Shown: positions 9,563 through 16,133 of the stretch, in pieces
Position numbering within the stretch: the first letter of the stretch is position 1
How the letters are laid out: every line of letters begins with the position of its first letter
Source of the DNA: Comamonadaceae bacterium
Lineage (GTDB): Bacteria; Pseudomonadota; Gammaproteobacteria; Burkholderiales; Burkholderiaceae_C
Length of the DNA stretch: 20,945 nucleotides
Direction: 5' to 3'
Assembly: GCA_947494405.1 (NCBI GenBank)
Contig: CANLWQ010000006.1
Location: 1 to 20,945 of the forward strand
The notes under the pieces: generated by a model
Database searches by the model: none
Told to the model about the DNA's origin: nothing
What the model saw: only the letters and a program-made list of their open reading frames with translations
Made by a program: the position numbers and the translations under genes

Positions 9563-9590
9563 GCAGGTCTTGTGAGAGTTTTTTTGTTCG

Positions 9591-9608
9591 CTGTCATCAA
9601 AATTTCAT
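9591..9608 (+). promoter_or_regulatory. Pho-box-like site upstream of the Mpo1-like gene
   Basis: The plus strand reads CTGTCAT, spacer CAAA, then ATTTCAT. The first half matches the PhoB half-site perfectly and the second at 5 of 7, with the canonical 11-bp period. The site is 69 bp upstream of the Mpo1-like start codon and points toward it. The -10 expected 10 bp downstream (CACAGT, 9619-9624) is poor, so the exact promoter is uncertain. Confidence 0.55.
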
Positions 9609-9677
9609 GCAATCGCGCCACAGTTCGATGTGTCTTGAGTCCGTGGTCTTTGCCACTTATTTTTTCCAGGAGTTTTT

Positions 9678-10298
9678 ATGCGCGAATGGCAACAAACCCT
9701 TCAAACCCAGCGTTGGGATGATCACCGCTACTACCACCACTGCCGCGTGAACCAGTCCCTCCATCTCATCAGCGCCATTTCGTTTTTAGTGGCTTATGTT
9801 TATTTGTTCATTGACCCCGTTGTTTCGGCCTTGATTGCTTGGTTGATTTCCATGACAACCCGTCAAATTGGTCATTTCTTTTTTGAACCCAAGGGCTATG
9901 ACGAGGTTAACCAAGCCACCCATGAGCACAAAGAAGACATCAAAGTGGGCTACAACTTGCACCGCAAAATTGTGCTGCTGAGTATTTGTGCAGCCATCCC
10001 CGTGTTGGCCTTTTGGATGCCCAACTACTTGCAATGGGCGGTTCCCCAAGCCTATGAAGACACCCCCGTGCGCATGACCGCCATCACTTGGCTGTTTTTA
10101 GGCGTTGCCGGTTTGCTGTTCCGAGTTGCACAACTTTGGTGGCAAGACAGCTTGGTGGCTGGTTTGGCATGGGGCTTCAAAATCATCACCGACCCTTTCC
10201 ATGACATCAAGCTTTATCACAAGGCCCCGCTTTATTTGCTGCGCGGCGAAAGAATTGATCCCATGGAACATGTGAACGCGAAAGGCTTAGCCAGCTAA
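9678..10298 (+). CDS. Mpo1/DUF962-like small membrane protein
   Basis: This 206-residue protein has a histidine-rich N-terminus and about three or four membrane segments (about 31-57, 97-121 and 134-155). Two blocks recall the Mpo1/DUF962 family: HRYYHHCRVNQSLH (16-29; compare the YHH-N-H pattern of yeast Mpo1) and RQIGHFFFEPKG (62-73; compare the GH-FE block). Mpo1 is an Fe(II)-dependent dioxygenase that removes one carbon from 2-hydroxy fatty acids. Whether the bacterial protein does so is inference. It starts at the ATG at 9678 with a clear CCAGGAG site. It lies between two lipid genes and has its own candidate Pho box, so a role in fatty-acid or lipid turnover is likely. It ends 13 bp from the convergent aminotransferase. 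Confidence 0.65.
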   Translation: MREWQQTLQTQRWDDHRYYHHCRVNQSLHLISAISFLVAYVYLFIDPVVSALIAWLISMTTRQIGHFFFEPKGYDEVNQATHEHKEDIKVGYNLHRKIVLLSICAAIPVLAFWMPNYLQWAVPQAYEDTPVRMTAITWLFLGVAGLLFRVAQLWWQDSLVAGLAWGFKIITDPFHDIKLYHKAPLYLLRGERIDPMEHVNAKGLAS

Positions 10299-10311
10299 GC
10301 CCTTCTTTTCA

Positions 10312-11976
10312 TTAGCTCGAGGCCCAGCGGGCCTTGAGCATTTCTTTAAATACTTGTCGGCGTATGGGGCTTTGTTGATCAAGTGGAGGTGTCCACCACC
10401 AACCATCTTGCTGCATATTTTTAGCGGCCTGTACAAATCGATTACATAGTTCTTCATACATGGCGTCATCGAAGTTAAGGCTCATGATCATGCGTCCCGA
10501 CCCTACCCAACTCAAAGCAACGCCTTGCTCACGTAAATAGTATTGAAGCATCCAGTGATACCTGCCAGGCACGTCGTACAACACCGTCCACACAGTTTCC
10601 ATACCGGCAACTCGAACAGGCAACTGGGCTTCTTTCAAGCGGCTGTTGAGCATGGCTTGTCTGTCGGCCCATTGTTGACTGGCATTGGCCAGCAGGTCTT
10701 TCACTTCAGGCGTGTCGAGCCGGTGCAAAAACACATTCATGGTCGCCATCACGGTAGGGTGGGCATTGAAGGTGCCACGTGCAAAACAAATATTGCCGGG
10801 TCGATCGTCACGGAAACGCTTCATCCAAGCCGCATTGCCGCACAACACACCAATGGGCAAACCGCCGCCCAAGGTCTTGCCATAGGTCACCATATCGGCA
10901 TCTACGCCAAAGTAAGTTTGCGCGCCGCCTTTACCCAAACGAAAGCCCAAAAACACTTCGTCAAATATGAGCGCAATGCCTTTTGCTGTGCACACTTCGC
11001 GCAAAGTTTTCAACCAAGTGGTGTAGGCCTTGCGGTCGTAATGCACAGCGCGTTTTCCATCGATCAAGGTGCTGTCTGTGGGTGCCGCACGGTTGGGGTG
11101 CATGGCTTGCAAAGGGTTGATCAGCACGCAAGCGATGTCGTTGCGGTTACGCAAAACACGCAAGGTATTGGCATGCATATCGTTCAAGGTGAGCGTGTCG
11201 CCGGAAGGTGGCATGGGGTTGCCCGGGCCCGGTTGCACATCGTCCCACCAGCCGTGGTATGCCCCAGTGAAGCGAACAATTTTTCGCTTCTTGGTGTGGT
11301 ACCTGGCCAATCGCACCGCTTGCATCACGGCTTCGGTGCCCGACATGTGAAACGACACTTCGTCTTTGCCCGACAACTCACACAGGCGTTTGACGTTATC
11401 CAAGACACAAGGGTGATAGCCGCCCAGCACGGGGCCCAATTCATTGGCCATGGCTGCACCTTCGGCCATGCACGACTTGTAAAAATCGTAGCCAAACAGG
11501 TTCACGCCATAAGAGCCGGTGACATCGATGAATTGATTGCCGTCCATGTCGGTCAAATACACGTCTTGGCTGGCGTTCCAAAAATAACCCAGTTGCAAAT
11601 GCTTAGACAGCAACTCACGGAATTGGTAGGGCATGCGGTATTGGCTGGTCAATTGCATGTCCGAAATCATGGGCTTGGCTTGAGCGGTATGCGCCAAGGT
11701 TTTAGGGCTGCGCTCTTTCAATGTTTGCCCCAGTCGGGTGAGCGCAGCTTCGCGCTGCTTGCTGATGGCTTCGGGCGCACCATCGACACAAAACCAAGTG
11801 GCCTGCGGATAGCTGTAAGCCGGCAGCCAGTTGGCAAACCGCTTGGACATGCGCAAGTGCCCGCCCAACGATGGATGTTTTGCCAAAGACAGCTGCAAGC
11901 GTTGCCACACAGCTGCGCTGGCCATCAGAAACGCCGCGCCCAACACCACAGACACACCCAAATCATATAAATCCAT
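10312..11976 (-). CDS. Membrane-anchored class III aminotransferase (glutamate-1-semialdehyde aminomutase-like)
   Basis: This is a 554-residue PLP enzyme of fold type I. After one N-terminal membrane segment (5-24) and a linker of about 90 residues comes a complete class III core: SGTEA (212-216), the ring-stacking YHGWWD (240-245), DEVFLGFR with the PLP-nitrogen aspartate Asp339, and the Schiff-base lysine Lys367 in TYGKTLGGGLPIG. The core most resembles glutamate-1-semialdehyde 2,1-aminomutase (HemL), but HemL is soluble and about 430 residues. The anchor, the extra N-terminus and an unusually Trp-rich C-terminal region (QDGWWWTPP near 525) argue for a membrane-bound substrate. Other anchored or lipid-acting class III enzymes, such as the hopanoid aminotransferase HpnO, are possible comparisons. 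The reaction is unknown. The ATG has an AAAGGGG site. Confidence 0.85.
   Translation of the reverse strand: MDLYDLGVSVVLGAAFLMASAAVWQRLQLSLAKHPSLGGHLRMSKRFANWLPAYSYPQATWFCVDGAPEAISKQREAALTRLGQTLKERSPKTLAHTAQAKPMISDMQLTSQYRMPYQFRELLSKHLQLGYFWNASQDVYLTDMDGNQFIDVTGSYGVNLFGYDFYKSCMAEGAAMANELGPVLGGYHPCVLDNVKRLCELSGKDEVSFHMSGTEAVMQAVRLARYHTKKRKIVRFTGAYHGWWDDVQPGPGNPMPPSGDTLTLNDMHANTLRVLRNRNDIACVLINPLQAMHPNRAAPTDSTLIDGKRAVHYDRKAYTTWLKTLREVCTAKGIALIFDEVFLGFRLGKGGAQTYFGVDADMVTYGKTLGGGLPIGVLCGNAAWMKRFRDDRPGNICFARGTFNAHPTVMATMNVFLHRLDTPEVKDLLANASQQWADRQAMLNSRLKEAQLPVRVAGMETVWTVLYDVPGRYHWMLQYYLREQGVALSWVGSGRMIMSLNFDDAMYEELCNRFVQAAKNMQQDGWWWTPPLDQQSPIRRQVFKEMLKARWASS
10315..10339 (+). terminator. Hairpin at the convergent end of the Mpo1-like and aminotransferase genes
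   Basis: An 11-bp stem (GCTCGAGGCCC paired with GGGCCTTGAGC, one G-T wobble) with a 3-base loop lies 16 bp past the Mpo1-like stop codon and inside the last codons of the aminotransferase. On the plus strand it is followed by ATTTCTTT, a weak U-rich tract, so it may end the Mpo1-like transcript. On the minus strand no T-run follows. Confidence 0.4.
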
Positions 11977-12004
11977 GAAAAGCCCCTTTGAAAACTCCTG
12001 TTGT

Positions 12005-12022
12005 ATGACACTTAGGTTAAAA
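12005..12022 (-). promoter_or_regulatory. Weak Pho-box-like site ahead of the aminotransferase
   Basis: The minus strand reads TTTTAAC, spacer CTAA, then GTGTCAT in the 47-bp gap between the divergent aminotransferase and psd genes. The halves match CTGTCAY at 4 and 6 of 7 with an 11-bp period. No good -10 follows, and a start at the expected distance would remove the aminotransferase ribosome site. I list it only because neighbouring genes have better sites. Confidence 0.25.
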
Positions 12023-12023
12023 A

Positions 12024-12902
12024 ATGATGACTAATCGCTCTCTTTTGCAAAGACTCACCTCACAAGAGGACTTGAATTTTTTATTGACCAACCGCATCCC
12101 TCGAATTGCATTGACGCACTTCATGGGATGGTTCAGCCAGTTGCGTAACCCCTGGCTGGCCAAGGCTTCTATTTGGATATGGCGTCAATTTGCTGATCTA
12201 GATTTGTCTGAGGCAAAGCAAACCGAATTTGCCAGCTTGCATGAATGCTTTATCCGCGAATTGCGCCCTGGCGCCAGACCGATTGATAACGATGTTCAAA
12301 CGCTGGTGAGCCCATGTGACGGCATCGTGGGCGCCTTGGGCGACGTGAAAGATGGTCTGGTTTTTCAGGCCAAAGGTTTTCCTTATCGCTTGGAAGAGTT
12401 GTTGGGTGAAAGCGCACAGCACGGCCCTTGGCACAACGGCAAATACCTCACCATCCGCATCACCTCATCGATGTACCACCGATTTCATGCGCCCCACGAC
12501 GGCCGCATGCACCGCATGGAGTATTTTTCGGGTGACACATGGAACGTCAACCCGATTGCGCTCAAGCGTGTGGAAAAGTTGTTTTGTAAAAACGAACGCG
12601 CCTTGCTGGAAATGGACATCGGTGCCAAGCGCCATCCGGTTGCGCTGGTGCCCGTGGCCGCTGTGTTGGTGGCCAGCATTCGCTTGCACGCCATAGACAC
12701 TTTGCTGCACACCCGCTACCCAGGCCCCAATGTGATTCACTGCGACGCGCCTTTTCACAAGGGCGACGAGCTGGGTTGGTTTCAACATGGTTCAACGATT
12801 TTGGTGTTCACACCACCTGGGTTTACGTTTGCACCCGGCATCGAGGAAGGCCGTGTTTTGCGCATGGGTCAAGCCCTGATGGGCCTGCCGCCAAGCGATT
12901 AA
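12024..12902 (+). CDS. psd: Phosphatidylserine decarboxylase proenzyme
   Basis: Psd converts phosphatidylserine to phosphatidylethanolamine at the inner membrane. The 292-residue proenzyme has the catalytic set of the family: Asp99 in SPCDG, His155 in YHRFHAP, and the self-cleavage GST motif (256-258, in WFQHGSTIL) where Ser257 becomes the pyruvoyl group. Cleavage would give a beta chain of 256 and an alpha chain of 36 residues. The protein is slightly shorter than the 322-residue E. coli form because the acidic C-terminal tail is missing. Two ATG codons (12024, 12027) stand at the start; a weak TTAGG lies upstream. It is divergent from the aminotransferase and overlaps the convergent lplT by 4 bp. 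Confidence 0.94.
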   Translation: MMTNRSLLQRLTSQEDLNFLLTNRIPRIALTHFMGWFSQLRNPWLAKASIWIWRQFADLDLSEAKQTEFASLHECFIRELRPGARPIDNDVQTLVSPCDGIVGALGDVKDGLVFQAKGFPYRLEELLGESAQHGPWHNGKYLTIRITSSMYHRFHAPHDGRMHRMEYFSGDTWNVNPIALKRVEKLFCKNERALLEMDIGAKRHPVALVPVAAVLVASIRLHAIDTLLHTRYPGPNVIHCDAPFHKGDELGWFQHGSTILVFTPPGFTFAPGIEEGRVLRMGQALMGLPPSD

Positions 12903-14137
12903 CCTAGCCCCAAGCTGCGGCTTCGCCACATCACCCTGGCCATGACCGCGATCAATAAAAGGGCCAGCAGCAAAATCAAGTACTCCACAGACACTTGAAA
13001 GTACAGCAAAGCGCTGTAGCCCGCCATCATCGCCAATATGCTGGTGTTTTCATTCACGTTCTGAACCGCAATCGAGCGGCCTGCGGTGAGCAAGACCACG
13101 CCGCGGTACTGCAACAAGGCGTTCATTGGCACCACAAAAAAGCCGCCCACAATGCCCAGCAAGGTGGTCAACACCACGGCCGCCTGCCACTGCGTCACCC
13201 ACAGCATGACGGGCAGCAACATACCTAACAACAAACCTATGCCCAGTACTTTGGTGGCTTGGTGCAAAGCCACCCAGCGCGCGGCAAGTGCAGCCCCCAT
13301 GATCACACCCACCGCTGTGGCAGCTTGCAAATAGGCCGCTTGGGATAAATCTAAAGAGAGTTGGGCTTGTGCCCAGGCCAACACCAGCAATTGCAATGTC
13401 GCTCCCACGCCCCAAAACAAGGTGGTCACCGACAGACTGATGCTGCCCAAGGGGTCGCTCCACAATCGTTGCATGTCATGCCCAAAGGCTTTGCATACGC
13501 TGATGAAGCGCCAAGGCTGGGCTGCATAAACCTTGCCACTGCCTTGAATGAACAGGTTGAGAAAACCGGCGAGCCCATAGCAAAACAAAAGCAAAACAAA
13601 TGATGCGCTGTAGACACTGTTCATGTCCAGCTGTGTGCTGAACGTATGCACCCAAGCCAGTCCCACCCACGCCGGGCTGACCAAGCCGCCGCCCAGCACC
13701 ACGCCTAGCAACACCGCGCTGACGGTGCTGATCTCAATCCAGGCGTTGGCAGTAATCAGTTGCTCTGGCTTGGCCAGTTCGGTGACCAGACCGTATTTGG
13801 CAGGCGCATAAGCGGCCGCGCCCAAGCCTGCCAAGGCAAATGCCCACAAGGGGTTGACACCCAAGAGCATGGCCGTGCAGGCCACCGCTTTGATGCCATT
13901 GGCCACCATCATCACTTTTTGCTTGGGCCAGGTATCTGCCCACACACCTACCCAAGGCCCTAAGAGCACATACGACAAAGTGAACATGAGTTTGAGCAGA
14001 GGCACCCAAAAAGCGGCCTGTCCCTGCTCAATAAGCAAGGCCATGGCGACCAGAAGCAGGGCGTTATCGGCAAGCGCAGATACAAATTGCGCGGTCATTA
14101 AGGGGACGAACCCCGCCCGCATCAGCGAGGTGGTCAA
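12899..14137 (-). CDS. lplT: Lysophospholipid transporter LplT (MFS)
   Basis: LplT flips lysophospholipids such as lyso-phosphatidylethanolamine across the inner membrane for re-acylation. The 412-residue major-facilitator protein has about 11-12 hydrophobic helices and matches E. coli LplT at its most distinctive places: AQFVSALADNALLL (16-29, Asp24/Asn25), MMVANGIKA, GLGAAAYAPAKYGLVTELA (104-122), FFVVPMNALLQYRG and AVQNVNENTSIL. In E. coli it is followed by the acyltransferase Aas; here no Aas domain is fused or adjacent. Its start codon overlaps the plcP stop by 4 bases (ATGA), so the two are translationally coupled, and transcription probably comes from the plcP promoter. Confidence 0.9.
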   Translation of the reverse strand: MTTSLMRAGFVPLMTAQFVSALADNALLLVAMALLIEQGQAAFWVPLLKLMFTLSYVLLGPWVGVWADTWPKQKVMMVANGIKAVACTAMLLGVNPLWAFALAGLGAAAYAPAKYGLVTELAKPEQLITANAWIEISTVSAVLLGVVLGGGLVSPAWVGLAWVHTFSTQLDMNSVYSASFVLLLFCYGLAGFLNLFIQGSGKVYAAQPWRFISVCKAFGHDMQRLWSDPLGSISLSVTTLFWGVGATLQLLVLAWAQAQLSLDLSQAAYLQAATAVGVIMGAALAARWVALHQATKVLGIGLLLGMLLPVMLWVTQWQAAVVLTTLLGIVGGFFVVPMNALLQYRGVVLLTAGRSIAVQNVNENTSILAMMAGYSALLYFQVSVEYLILLLALLLIAVMARVMWRSRSLGLG

Positions 14138-14937
14138 GCGGCTTCGGTAATGGGCACAGCAGAGGGCTTAACCACTGCGGCCGATTTGGCATGGGGCAAA
14201 GAATCTAAAACTTGGTCCCAATAAATCAGCTCTAAACGGCCGTCAACATGCTCGACCAAAGCGGAACGGCTTTCAACCCAATCGCCGTCATTGCAGTAAA
14301 CCACACCCTCAATGGTGCGAATTTCTGCGCGGTGGATATGGCCACAAACCACACCTTGGTAGCCGCGTTTATGGGCTTCGTGCGCAACCGCATTTTCAAA
14401 GTCGGTCACAAAATTCAAGGCTTTTTTGACTTTGCTTTTTAAGTAAGCCGAGAGCGACCAATAGGGCAAGCCCATGTAGCGGCGAACACGGTTGAAATGC
14501 CTGTTCAAACGCAAGGCCAAGTCGTACAAGTTGTCACCCAGATACGCCAGCCACTTGGCGTATTTAACAACCGCATCGAAATAGTCGCCATGGACCAACC
14601 AAAAACGTCGGCCATCCAGCATGGTGTGTGAAGTCTCTTCCAATACTTCGATACCGCCAAAGTGTTGGTCGACGAAATCGCGGGCAAACTCGTCGTGGTT
14701 GCCTGGCACATAAACCACATGGCAGCCCTTGCGCACACGGCGCAAGATTTTTTGCACCACATCGTTATGGGCTTGGGGCCAATACCATTTGCGGCGCAAT
14801 TGCCAACCATCGATGATGTCGCCCACCAAATACAAATAATCACTGGTGTGTGATTTGAGAAAGTCTAGGAGGGCGTCGGCTTGGCAGCCTGGGGTTCCCA
14901 GGTGCAGATCAGAAATAAATACAGCGCGATAGTGCAT
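14134..14937 (-). CDS. plcP: PlcP-type metallophosphoesterase (phospholipase C-like, COG2908)
   Basis: This is a 267-residue calcineurin-like metallophosphoesterase with all metal-site motifs: SDLHLG (Asp10, His12), GDIID (Asp40), GNHDE (79-83), VHGD (115-118) and GHIH (199-202). The segment WYWPQAHNDVVQKILRRVRK (51-70) and the region around YVPGNHDEFARDF closely recall Sinorhizobium PlcP, an intracellular phospholipase C made under phosphate limitation that splits phosphatidylcholine and phosphatidylethanolamine into diacylglycerol. Automatic annotation often calls this family UDP-2,3-diacylglucosamine diphosphatase (LpxH), but LpxH is shorter and differs in these segments. A Pho-box-like repeat with a -10 lies upstream. 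No Shine-Dalgarno site is evident before the ATG. Downstream lplT is coupled by a 4-base overlap. Confidence 0.82.
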   Translation of the reverse strand: MHYRAVFISDLHLGTPGCQADALLDFLKSHTSDYLYLVGDIIDGWQLRRKWYWPQAHNDVVQKILRRVRKGCHVVYVPGNHDEFARDFVDQHFGGIEVLEETSHTMLDGRRFWLVHGDYFDAVVKYAKWLAYLGDNLYDLALRLNRHFNRVRRYMGLPYWSLSAYLKSKVKKALNFVTDFENAVAHEAHKRGYQGVVCGHIHRAEIRTIEGVVYCNDGDWVESRSALVEHVDGRLELIYWDQVLDSLPHAKSAAVVKPSAVPITEAA

Positions 14938-14991
14938 CAGTAATATTTGGGTTAGTTATGGGATGCCCCAAGGAACAACTCAACATTGAAT

Positions 14992-15025
14992 ATGCTAATA
15001 AAGTTTTGTGTCGGTTTGATGAATG
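14992..15025 (-). promoter_or_regulatory. Pho-box-like repeat and -10 element of plcP-lplT
   Basis: Read on the minus strand, the 7-mers CATTCAT (15025-15019), CCGACAC (15014-15008) and CTTTATT (15003-14997) follow an exact 11-bp period with spacers CAAA and AAAA. They match CTGTCAY at 5, 5 and 4 of 7. Ten bases after the second repeat comes TAGCAT (14997-14992), 4 of 6 to the -10 consensus, which is the spacing seen at known PhoB-activated promoters. The predicted transcript starts near 14985, giving a leader of about 48 bases. Confidence 0.55.
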
Positions 15026-15036
15026 TGTGGCCCGTT

Positions 15037-15042
15037 GATAAT
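15037..15042 (+). promoter_or_regulatory. Candidate -10 element for the MBL-fold hydrolase
   Basis: GATAAT (5 of 6) lies 27 bp ahead of the hydrolase start. A TTTGAT at 15015-15020 could serve as a -35 with a 16-bp spacer, but it is a poor match and overlaps the plcP Pho-box region. Confidence 0.35.
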
Positions 15043-15069
15043 CTGGAGAATTCGGATTAACACCTTTTT

Positions 15070-15708
15070 ATGCTTCACTACGAAACCATACCCGTCACGC
15101 CATTTCAACAAAACTGCTCGGTGGTCTGGGAAGACGAGGGCATGACCGCCGCCATCATCGACCCCGGCGGCGACCTTGACATGTTGCAAAGCGCTTGCAC
15201 GCAGCTTGGCGTGAAGTTGGTTGCCATTTGGATCACACATGCGCACGTCGATCACGCAGGTGGTACGGCCGAGTTGGCCCAGCGTTTGAACCTGCCCATC
15301 ATCGGGCCGCACCCAGCAGACCAATTTTGGATTGACGGTTTGCAAGAGGCCGCGGCGAACTATGGTTTTCCCCCGTCACGCGCCTTCACGCCCACACGCT
15401 GGCTAGCCGACGGCGACACCGTGAGCTTGGGCGCCCACAGCTTGCAAGTGCGCCACTGCCCAGGCCACACCCCAGGCCATGTGGTGTTTTATTCGCCAGA
15501 ACTGAAACGCGCTTTTGTGGGTGATGTGCTGTTTGCCGGCAGCATAGGTCGCACCGATTTTCCGCATGGCAATCACCAAGATTTGATTGACAGCATCACC
15601 CAGCGCTTGTGGCCCATGGGCGACGACACGGTGTTCATTCCCGGTCACGGCCCTGAAAGCACATTTGGCCGCGAGCGGCGCAGCAACCCCTATGTGGGTG
15701 GGACTTGA
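15070..15708 (+). CDS. MBL-fold hydrolase, glyoxalase II / YcbL-like
   Basis: This 212-residue metallo-beta-lactamase-fold enzyme has the two-metal signature THAHVDHAGG (56-65; His57, His59, Asp61, His62), a third histidine in HCPGHTPGHV, the bridging aspartate in AFVGDVLF, and a late histidine in IPGHGPESTFGRE. Length and pattern fit the short glyoxalase-II-like group typified by YcbL, which hydrolyses thioesters such as S-lactoylglutathione; the long C-terminal domain of true GloB is missing. The physiological substrate is not settled. It stands alone on the plus strand, diverging from plcP, and its stop lies 2 bp from that of the convergent DUF4399 gene. Confidence 0.85.
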   Translation: MLHYETIPVTPFQQNCSVVWEDEGMTAAIIDPGGDLDMLQSACTQLGVKLVAIWITHAHVDHAGGTAELAQRLNLPIIGPHPADQFWIDGLQEAAANYGFPPSRAFTPTRWLADGDTVSLGAHSLQVRHCPGHTPGHVVFYSPELKRAFVGDVLFAGSIGRTDFPHGNHQDLIDSITQRLWPMGDDTVFIPGHGPESTFGRERRSNPYVGGT

Positions 15709-15710
15709 GC

Positions 15711-16109
15711 TTAAGGTTTGCCAACTACTGTGATGTTGATTTTTTTGCGGTATTCCGGGCCGTAGGACTTGTGCATGCTGTCGCCAAACTGCAGAGTCAA
15801 GGTGTACTTGCCTGGTTGTAAAAATACTTCAGCCTCGGTTTGGCCTTTGCCGTAATGCTTGTGCTGGTTATCGTTAGGGATGACGACGTTTTTTTCAATG
15901 TCGACCGCATTGATAAACAAATGGTGATGGCCGGTGCCTGGTCGAGTGTCGCTGCTTGGAGCGACCTCTAAGCCAGTGACTTGGAACCTGGCCATGAAGG
16001 TGGGCTCAACCACAGCCCCATCAAGCGGCTCCAAAAAATCAACGCCTGCATGCGCCAGGCCCGCCATGCACACGCCACCCACCATCCACCACTTTGCTTG
16101 GCTGAACAT
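15711..16109 (-). CDS. Exported DUF4399 protein
   Basis: This is a 132-residue protein with a signal peptide (hydrophobic 8-18, likely cut after AHA at about 21). The mature part is one beta-rich domain with the DUF4399 features PGTGHHHLFIN (58-67), a second histidine group in DNQHKHYGKGQTE, and an LTLQFGDSMHKSYGP segment. The histidines could bind a metal, which is a guess. I start at the ATG at 16109, which has AAAGGAG 5 bp upstream; the in-frame codon at 16115 would lie inside that site. It is the last gene of the minus-strand set, 24 bp after the adhesin-E-like gene. Confidence 0.8.
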   Translation of the reverse strand: MFSQAKWWMVGGVCMAGLAHAGVDFLEPLDGAVVEPTFMARFQVTGLEVAPSSDTRPGTGHHHLFINAVDIEKNVVIPNDNQHKHYGKGQTEAEVFLQPGKYTLTLQFGDSMHKSYGPEYRKKINITVVGKP

Positions 16110-16133
16110 AAACACTCCTTTGTATGAAAAGTC

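Noticed and set aside
9646..9666. A small GTGG/CCAC hairpin followed by TTATTTTTT ahead of the Mpo1-like gene, as a possible attenuator.
   Set aside because: The stem is only four base pairs, too weak to support a call.
10543..11970. A 475-codon open frame antisense to the aminotransferase.
   Set aside because: The protein is a His/Gln-rich mirror of the sense gene with no recognisable motif, and the sense strand encodes an intact PLP enzyme. Long antisense frames are common where third-position bias is strong.
10312..11976. HemL, glutamate-1-semialdehyde aminomutase of tetrapyrrole synthesis.
   Set aside because: The core is similar, but the membrane anchor, the extra 100 or so N-terminal residues and the lipid-gene setting do not fit a soluble housekeeping enzyme of about 430 residues.
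14134..14937. LpxH (UDP-2,3-diacylglucosamine diphosphatase) as the identity of the metallophosphoesterase.
   Set aside because: Motifs fit the wider COG2908 group, but the WYWPQAHNDVVQK segment, the length, the Pho-box-like promoter and the glycosyltransferase and LplT neighbours fit PlcP better. A tree with proven LpxH and PlcP proteins would decide.
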